Source: Zhouia amylolytica
GTDB lineage: Bacteria > Bacteroidota > Bacteroidia > Flavobacteriales > Flavobacteriaceae
DNA: 64,000 nucleotides
Direction of reading: 5' to 3'
NCBI RefSeq assembly: GCF_900116365.1
Contig: NZ_FPAG01000004.1
Coordinates: forward strand, 339,542-403,541
This document shows positions 60,001 to 64,000 of this stretch, in pieces. The notes below the pieces were generated by a model. That model did no database searches. It worked only from the letters and a program-made list of their open reading frames with translations, and was not told the DNA's origin. How positions within the stretch are numbered: the stretch's first letter is position 1; each line of letters starts with the position of its first letter. The translations under genes were made by a program, and so were the position numbers.

Positions 60001-60583
60001 AATGATTGCCATTTTCCTGAGTTTAATAGGAGTGTTTGGTGGTTTAATGGCAACGGGATGGTCTTTTGTGATCATGATGACCATGATGGGAATTATATCG
60101 TTAGCCGGGATTGTGGTGAATAACGGGGTTGTTCTTCTTGATTACACCCAGTTATTGATAGATCGAAAAAAGCATGAACTCGGCATGGAAGAAAGTGATT
60201 TGTTGAATATTGAACAGGTAAAGGATGCTATTGTCGATGGTGGTAGAGCAAGGCTTCGTCCGGTACTTTTAACTGCTATCACAACCATTCTTGGCTTGAT
60301 CCCATTAGCAATCGGACTCAATATTGATTTCTTCTCCTTGTTCACTAATTTCAACCCGGAAATATATTTCGGAGGAGATAACGTGATCTTTTGGGGGCCG
60401 TTGGCATGGACGGTGATTTTTGGACTGTTCGTCGCTACTTTCTTAACTCTAATAATGGTGCCGTTAATGTTCTTAATGGTGTATAAAGTGAAGATATGGT
60501 TTAGATCAAGAGTCAATTCTAAAAATGAGAAAAAGGAAGAGAAGACCGAGGTGGCTAAAGAAAAATTAGCATATACCGAATAA
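57059..60583 (+). CDS. RND efflux pump, AcrB/hydrophobe type
   Basis: A 1174-residue inner-membrane proton antiporter with 12 membrane segments and two large periplasmic loops. The proton-relay Asp lies in GLIMGLGMLVDNGIVVVENVYRL (helix four), and a matching gate is seen in GIVVNNGVVLLDYTQLL. It is longer than AcrB (1049), partly because of the extended loop after the fourth helix group (residues about 490-560, with additional hydrophobic segments) and C-terminal charged tail (KNEKKEEKTEVAKE). The substrate class, probably hydrophobic compounds, is not predictable. It is the last gene of the tetR operon, followed by a terminator. Confidence 0.93.
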   Translation: MADNNKKIDKEFRLSSWAIDNKTTIYVMISIFLVLGLSAYFGMPREDFPEVKETKIYISTPYPGNTAEDIEKLITDPLEESLKNVSNVVEILSTSQEDYAIVTVEFDDGISVEAAKQKVKDEVDTEKASEDWPVFNGAKVEPNVFDLNFSEEFPIMNVNFSGDYPVEKLKEYAEYLEDRIEDLEEIKQVDIRGAQEKEVEVAVDIYKMMAAKVSFDDVINAIRNGNVTMSAGNLITSGQRRTIRILGEVENPKELNNFVVKSDNGAVYLRDIARVSFKEEEKTTYAREFGNNVVMLDVKKRAGKNMIEAADKVKAVVKKAEEDYFPGDLKISITSDQSEKTLNQVSDLVNNIIFGIVLVVGVLMFFLGFRNALFVGFAIPMSMFMSFMILNGMGYTLNTMILFGLIMGLGMLVDNGIVVVENVYRLMEEEGMSRIQAAKKGIGEIAFPIIISTATTVAAFIPLGMWPGVMGEFMKFFPITLSVVLGSSLFVAIFINSMLVSQFMEIGEKVLTKKQLIRLSLILIPPGIFILIFGGPVRGFGTLMIFTAGMFWLYKYVVKKWANRFQRNTLVKLENKYRNFLRYALGGWRPRAFVIGTFALLITVFMLFGMSIRSGRTKIEFFPDNKPNQIIVYVEYPQGTDIDKTNALTKDIEKRVYAVLNEDEYKNGGYNFMVESAVAQVGEGAGNPQTDGGSSAEMPHRSKITATMREYKFRNGKDSEELRKKVQEALHGIYPGVAISVEKDAVGPPVGYPINIEISGEDYDELIVVAEQMRDFINNRNIPGIEELKIDVNKGKPAMKVMVDREKAGELGVSVGQVSNQLRRSLFGEKAGVYKESGEDYDINVRFNQEDRYNKSALFNQNIIFRDPSDGQIKEIPVSAVTTQKNTSGFSAIKHRDTKRAVTVYSGLSPGFTDAGAVVAEIEREMQSFDTPQGIEFDFTGQIEEQQKQMQFLLGAFFAGLGLIMLLLVFQFNSISKPTIIMIAIFLSLIGVFGGLMATGWSFVIMMTMMGIISLAGIVVNNGVVLLDYTQLLIDRKKHELGMEESDLLNIEQVKDAIVDGGRARLRPVLLTAITTILGLIPLAIGLNIDFFSLFTNFNPEIYFGGDNVIFWGPLAWTVIFGLFVATFLTLIMVPLMFLMVYKVKIWFRSRVNSKNEKKEEKTEVAKEKLAYTE

Positions 60584-60584
60584 A

Positions 60585-60613
60585 CAAAAAACCAGGTTTA
60601 CCTGGCTTTTTGT
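60585..60613 (+). terminator. Terminator of the RND operon
   Basis: ACAAAAAACCAGG/CCTGGC-TTTTTGT hairpin with a 4-base loop and a T run, starting within two bases of the pump stop codon. Confidence 0.85.
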
Positions 60614-60657
60614 TTATTAAAAAATAAAGATCAATTAAATGATTGTCGACGAAATAA

Positions 60658-60688
60658 TTTGTCAGTAATAAAAATGTCTTTATATTTG
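60658..60688 (+). promoter_or_regulatory. Promoter of a second candidate small RNA
   Basis: TTTG (60658-60661), exactly 19-base spacer, TATATTTG (60681-60688), a perfect match located between the RND terminator and a convergent gene, with no gene downstream on this strand. Confidence 0.7.
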
Positions 60689-60693
60689 CTGTC

Positions 60694-60787
60694 CGGTCAT
60701 TTTGAAATCGATAAATAATGAGAAAGCAAAATAGCTTTTTCATCAAAAATATAAATAAGAGCTCTCTTACTATTGGGAGCTTTTTTT
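60694..60787 (+). ncRNA. Candidate small RNA of about 94 nt
   Basis: The predicted transcript runs from the promoter at 60658-60688 to the terminator at 60760-60787. It contains an 8-bp hairpin (60720-60741, GAGAAAGC/GCTTTTTC with one G-T pair) and the terminator hairpin. A 23-codon frame from 60718 to 60789 would span both hairpins and stop in the T run, so translation and termination would conflict. No gene follows for it to regulate as a leader. No known RNA family recognised. Confidence 0.52.
60760..60787 (+). terminator. Terminator of the second candidate small RNA
   Basis: AGCTCTC/GGGAGCT stem (one G-T pair), 8-base loop and a run of seven T. Confidence 0.8.
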
Positions 60788-60816
60788 GACCCATTAATGT
60801 TTAGTTGTGTTGTTTA

Positions 60817-60883
60817 TCACGCATTAGCGTGAGGTTTAGTAGTTAAACCAATGAAAGGCTTTTCCGCCGAGGCGGAGGGCTTT
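60817..60883. terminator. Hairpin cluster and terminator at the end of the histidine kinase gene
   Basis: Three consecutive hairpins: TCACGC-ATTA-GCGTGA (60817-60832), GGTTTA-GTAGT-TAAACC (60833-60849) and CCGCC-GA-GGCGG (60864-60875) with outer AAAG/CTTT and a T run on the + strand. The last is probably a bidirectional terminator for the kinase gene on the minus strand; the first two are extra structure of unknown role. Confidence 0.6.
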
Positions 60884-60885
60884 TT

Positions 60886-62952
60886 TTATTTTATCACATG
60901 TTGTTCTGCAAAATAATAATACAGTTTTACATAGAGTTTTTTCAATGAGAACGGTTTGGTAATGTAGTCGTTCATTCCAACACTTATAGCTTCATCAATT
61001 GCTTCCTTTGTTACATTGGCAGATAATCCAAAAATAATCACATTAGAATCAAATTCTCTTATGAAACGAGTGGCATCAAATCCATCAAGTTCCGGCATAT
61101 GAATATCCATAAAGATAAGGTCGTAACGATTTGATCGAGCCATTTCAATCGCAACATGGCCATTTTTTGCTACATCCGGATCTTTTATTCCAAAGCGTTC
61201 AATCGATTTTTCCAGCACCGTTATGTTTAACTGGTTGTCATCGACAATAAGTACTTTTAAATCCCTTAAATTAAGTGCAGATGAGTTAATCTGTTCCTCC
61301 TGCTTGGGTTGCTTGCTTGTTAATGGGAAATGAAGTTTTACTTCAAACTCAGAACCTATTTTTTCCGAGCTGCTTACTTTAATAGTCCCTTTCATTAATT
61401 CTAGTAACTGGTAGGTGATGGTTAGGCCTATTCCACCGCCTTCATGTTTTTTTGTTTTTCCGGAATCAACTTGGGTAAACCTATTGAAAATGGAACTTAA
61501 TTTATTTTTTGGGATGCCAATACCTGTGTCCTTAACTATAATTTTCAGGTATAATTTTTGGAATTCTATACGTTCATCATAAATGATCTCTATTGCTCCA
61601 TGATCAGTGAACTTGATTGAGTTTCTGATGAGATTGGTGAATATTTGCCCAAATTTACCAGCATCACCAACTACATTATGATGGTTGTTGCGAATGAATT
61701 GTAACGAGAGGTTTATTTTTTTATCCTGGGCACTTAGCTTGTAGAGCTCTTTAATGTTTTGTAATTCTTCTGCAGGAGAAAAGACATCTTCCTTTAAAAC
61801 TGTTTTACCTGACTCTATGCGGTCAAATTCTAAGATGTCATTTATTAAGTTCAGGAGCTTTTTTGAAGAAAGGTCCATCAGGGATAAATACTTTTTATGA
61901 TTTTCACTTAATTCGGAATCTTTGAGCACCTCGATGAATCCTAAAATTGCATTAAGCGGAGTACGGATTTCATGACTCATATTAGATAGAAACTCGGTTT
62001 TGGCCTTCGATGCTTTTTCAGCTTTTAACCTTTCTTTCTGCAAAGATTGATTTAAATGAATCAGGCGTTCGTTAGACTCGTAGACCTTTTTGTTTTCCTT
62101 TCGGGTAGACATGTAAAAGTATATCAGGAGACTGGTCAATATAGAGAACATCAGCCCTGCGGCTAGCGATAGATTCGCAATCTGCTTCTTATTAATTATG
62201 GGATGCTGGTTGAGAGGAGAGAACCAAAAGGTCCACTCTTTATTATCCAGTCCACTTAATTTTACAAGCCTTTTTACAAAATGCTGTTCTTTAAAACTGC
62301 TGGTTTCAAGCTTGTTGTATTCATAGAAGGTTGTTTGGTTCTGATCTTTTATTAATACCGCATATTCTTCTTCTAAACTACCAAGAATAAAATTAAAATC
62401 AGATGTAAAGTCCATCCCGGCAGTAATCGTACCTTGAAACTTATCATCAAAAAATACGGGAATATCTACCAAAAATGCATTTCCACCTTGCGTCATAGTG
62501 GCCCATGGAGTTATATTGATGGTGGAGTCTTTAACGTGCTTTTTCCATTCATCGGCGCGGTATTCTACTTTGGAAATGTCTAGATTTAGTGCTTTTTCAT
62601 TTCCCTTCTCAGGGACTATTTTTTTAATGACCATCGAACTGTCAATCCATTCGATGAACTGAAAGGAATGGTTTTGCTTTAGAATTACAGAAGCATCTTC
62701 ATTCCAGTATCTATAGTACATTCCATCGGTTAATTCCAGTCTGTTTTTCAGATTGTTGAGTTCAATAATATCATTATATACTATATGGGTGAACTCTTTG
62801 ATTGTTTGAATACTTGTGGAGTTTAATTCCTTCTCTAACTCATTGTCGATGGTTTCAATGAAAATGCCATATAAAAAGTACGCTACACATGTGAGGAGGA
62901 CAAATGTAGAAATCGAGATAATGTGCCTTTTTTCAAATCGTGGAAGGGGCAT
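60886..62952 (-). CDS. Hybrid sensor histidine kinase/response regulator with a periplasmic sensor
   Basis: A 688-residue membrane kinase. Two membrane segments (about 10-32 and 258-282) frame a 220-residue extracytoplasmic sensor, probably CHASE- or dCache-like, containing NITPWATMTQGG. Then HisKA with the phosphoacceptor His327 (SHEIRTP), HATPase with DTGIGIPKNKLSSIF and GGGIGLTI, and a C-terminal receiver with Asp616 in FMDIHMPELDGFD. There is no DNA-binding domain, so output passes to another protein. The ligand is unknown. It stands alone; its 3' end is the hairpin cluster at 60817-60883. Confidence 0.92.
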   Translation of the reverse strand: MPLPRFEKRHIISISTFVLLTCVAYFLYGIFIETIDNELEKELNSTSIQTIKEFTHIVYNDIIELNNLKNRLELTDGMYYRYWNEDASVILKQNHSFQFIEWIDSSMVIKKIVPEKGNEKALNLDISKVEYRADEWKKHVKDSTINITPWATMTQGGNAFLVDIPVFFDDKFQGTITAGMDFTSDFNFILGSLEEEYAVLIKDQNQTTFYEYNKLETSSFKEQHFVKRLVKLSGLDNKEWTFWFSPLNQHPIINKKQIANLSLAAGLMFSILTSLLIYFYMSTRKENKKVYESNERLIHLNQSLQKERLKAEKASKAKTEFLSNMSHEIRTPLNAILGFIEVLKDSELSENHKKYLSLMDLSSKKLLNLINDILEFDRIESGKTVLKEDVFSPAEELQNIKELYKLSAQDKKINLSLQFIRNNHHNVVGDAGKFGQIFTNLIRNSIKFTDHGAIEIIYDERIEFQKLYLKIIVKDTGIGIPKNKLSSIFNRFTQVDSGKTKKHEGGGIGLTITYQLLELMKGTIKVSSSEKIGSEFEVKLHFPLTSKQPKQEEQINSSALNLRDLKVLIVDDNQLNITVLEKSIERFGIKDPDVAKNGHVAIEMARSNRYDLIFMDIHMPELDGFDATRFIREFDSNVIIFGLSANVTKEAIDEAISVGMNDYITKPFSLKKLYVKLYYYFAEQHVIK

Positions 62953-63040
62953 AGTTGTTTGTACGTTTGGGATACAAAAAAACTCATTTTTTATTTAAAA
63001 CTCCCTAAAAGTAAGTAATTTATGTTTGAATCAAAAAATA

Positions 63041-63550
63041 TCAAAAACTAAACAAGGCTTCACTATTCGTGATAATTACTTTAATAAAGATAACAAGGTA
63101 GGCTATGGCCACAGCAAACTTCAAAAAAGTACCGGTTAAAAAGCCAATAAAGGAACCAAAAGCAGACTTTAAGGCATTCTTAGAATCAGCCTTATTAATC
63201 AATTCGCCAACAAATGCACCAATAAAAGGCCAGATGATAATTCCTAATATACCTAATACCGGAAATATGATAGCGATCACCAAACCTACAGTAGTACCAA
63301 TCATTCCAGCTTTGGAGCCTCCGAATCGTTTGGTCCCTACGACAGGAATAATATAGTCTAAGACAAGAATCAGGATAGCTATCACAAGTGTTATGCCTAA
63401 AACCCACCAGTTATCGGGTACAGATTTAGTGAGGTATAGAAATAACAGACCTACCCAGCTTAACGGTGGACCAGGTAGAACAGGTAAAAAACTACCCAGA
63501 ATGCCTAAAATTATGAATACAAAACCTAATGCTAAAAAGAGGATGTCCAT
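63041..63550 (-). CDS. DUF456 family membrane protein
   Basis: A 169-residue membrane protein with about five hydrophobic segments. The Gly/Pro-rich start ILGSFLPVLPGPPLSWVGLLFLYL and the GSKAGMIGTTVGLVIAIIFPVLGILGI repeat are the DUF456 signature. Function is unknown; such proteins are widespread in Bacteroidota and Actinobacteria. It is divergent from the BlaI-type repressor gene, with three operator-like dyads in the 122-base gap that might control both genes. Confidence 0.85.
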   Translation of the reverse strand: MDILFLALGFVFIILGILGSFLPVLPGPPLSWVGLLFLYLTKSVPDNWWVLGITLVIAILILVLDYIIPVVGTKRFGGSKAGMIGTTVGLVIAIIFPVLGILGIIIWPFIGAFVGELINKADSKNALKSAFGSFIGFLTGTFLKFAVAIAYLVIFIKVIITNSEALFSF

Positions 63551-63604
63551 GTACTATTTTATTTGTTTGACGAAGATATAGAATCTTTGTTACATATATT
63601 TTAT

Positions 63605-63669
63605 AACTAAATAATTAGTTTAAACTAAAAAATTAGTTATATTTGTATTAATAAACTAAAACATTAGTT
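63605..63669. promoter_or_regulatory. Triple 16-bp operator and promoter of the blaI-type gene
   Basis: Three perfect dyads AACTAA-N4-TTAGTT at 63605-63620, 63623-63638 and 63654-63669, with centres 18 and 31 bases apart. A TATATTTG -7 element (63638-63645) lies between dyads two and three, and TTAG at the -33 position lies inside dyad one. The arrangement fits autorepression by the BlaI-type protein. Confidence 0.72.
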
Positions 63670-63672
63670 GAT

Positions 63673-64000
63673 ATGAAACAACTAACAAAAGCCGAGGAAG
63701 AGATCATGCAGTGGCTGTGGACTTTAGAAAAAGCCAATGTAGCCACAATCATTGAGAATTTGCCGGAGCCAAAACCCGCCTATAATACAGTTTCTACGAT
63801 TATTCGAATCCTGGAAAGCAAAGGCTTTGTAGGGCATGAAAAAGAAGGGAAGGGGTATGTGTATTATCCGCTGTTAAAGAAAGAGGAGTACAGCAATCAA
63901 TCGCTTAATAAGCTAATGGACAATTACTTTCAGGGTTCCTTTAAAAGTATGGTTTCGTTCTTTGTCAAGAAGAATGACATCAGCCTGAAAGAGATGGAAG
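63673..64000 (+). CDS. BlaI/MecI/CopY-type transcriptional repressor (5' part)
   Basis: The window ends after 109 complete codons. The sequence MKQLTKAEEEIMQWLWTLE, then AYNTVSTIIRILESKGFVGHEKEGKGYVYYPLL, is the winged-helix domain of the BlaI/MecI family, typical up to about residue 80; the helical dimerisation part follows. These repressors are released by proteolysis through a BlaR-type sensor metalloprotease usually encoded directly downstream, which would lie beyond the window. In Bacteroidota the pair often controls TonB-linked or M56-peptidase genes rather than beta-lactamase. Three dyads upstream are the likely binding sites. Confidence 0.9.
   Translation, partial: MKQLTKAEEEIMQWLWTLEKANVATIIENLPEPKPAYNTVSTIIRILESKGFVGHEKEGKGYVYYPLLKKEEYSNQSLNKLMDNYFQGSFKSMVSFFVKKNDISLKEME

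Noticed and set aside
60718..60789. A 23-codon reading frame in the second candidate small RNA
   Set aside because: Most of the frame is in hairpins and it stops in the terminator T run. No similarity is recognised, so it is mentioned only as an alternative.
1..64000. tRNA, rRNA, CRISPR, insertion sequences, prophage or attachment sites
   Set aside because: No cloverleaf, rRNA motif, regular repeat-spacer array, transposase or terminal repeat was found by reading both strands.

Overview
The window is AT-rich and tightly packed, and it looks like chromosome of a marine-type flavobacterium (Bacteroidota, family Flavobacteriaceae). The evidence is a recurrent TTTG/TTG-(18-20 bp)-TAnnTTTG promoter signature, weak Shine-Dalgarno sequences, many short lipoproteins, a Bacteroidota-type IleRS, SusC-like TonB receptor architecture and several families typical of this phylum (DUF1080, GH92, DUF456, DUF3298). 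I see no rRNA, tRNA, CRISPR array, insertion sequence or prophage. Genus and species cannot be fixed from the sequence alone.

Layout. 1-7897: a probable 3-keto-glycoside locus. It holds a truncated NupG-like MFS transporter, two exported sugar-isomerase-like TIM barrels, two tandem GMC flavin dehydrogenases flanking one Tat-exported gluconate-dehydrogenase-type small subunit, a DUF1080 lipoprotein and an azurin-like cupredoxin. 8059-14613: thioesterase, EamA permease, ArsC/Spx-like protein, DinB-like protein, DUF3298 lipoprotein, cystathionine gamma-synthase, glutamate dehydrogenase and RecO. 15065-25157: ileS, a DksA/TraR-like regulator, lspA, 5-formyltetrahydrofolate cyclo-ligase, uvrC and a patatin fused to an outer-membrane barrel. 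25158-34864: tyrosine catabolism (hmgA-hpd) behind a structured leader, an orphan umuD, an acyl-CoA dehydrogenase, a second GMC/small-subunit pair and a GH92 mannosidase. 35001-43732: the rpsP-rimM-trmN6 operon, a propeller-amidohydrolase fusion and mfd. 43729-48770: a small ABC module, an ACT-domain protein, yraN, LD-carboxypeptidase and an S9 peptidase. 48848-52774: a metal-homeostasis unit (ZIP transporter, DtxR-type regulator, divergent TonB receptor). 52779-64000: polyprenyl synthetase, a TetR-controlled RND efflux operon, a hybrid histidine kinase, a DUF456 protein and the start of a BlaI-type repressor.

How the parts work together. In the first 8 kb, periplasmic FAD enzymes would oxidise the C3 hydroxyl of sugars or glycosides. 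DUF1080 (3-keto-disaccharide hydrolase family) and the TIM barrels would cleave or isomerise the ketosugars, and the cupredoxin, co-directional with DUF1080, could accept electrons. This is inferred from family membership and gene order.

The least expected non-coding signals are two promoter-terminator cassettes with no convincing gene between them (about 27859-27992 and 60658-60787), a three-helix leader upstream of hmgA with SAM-I-like sequence words, and four promoters that carry dyads in the positions expected for repressor binding (umuD, dtxR/TonB, tetR, blaI). The promoter coordinates also support moving the mfd start to a GTG at 40379.
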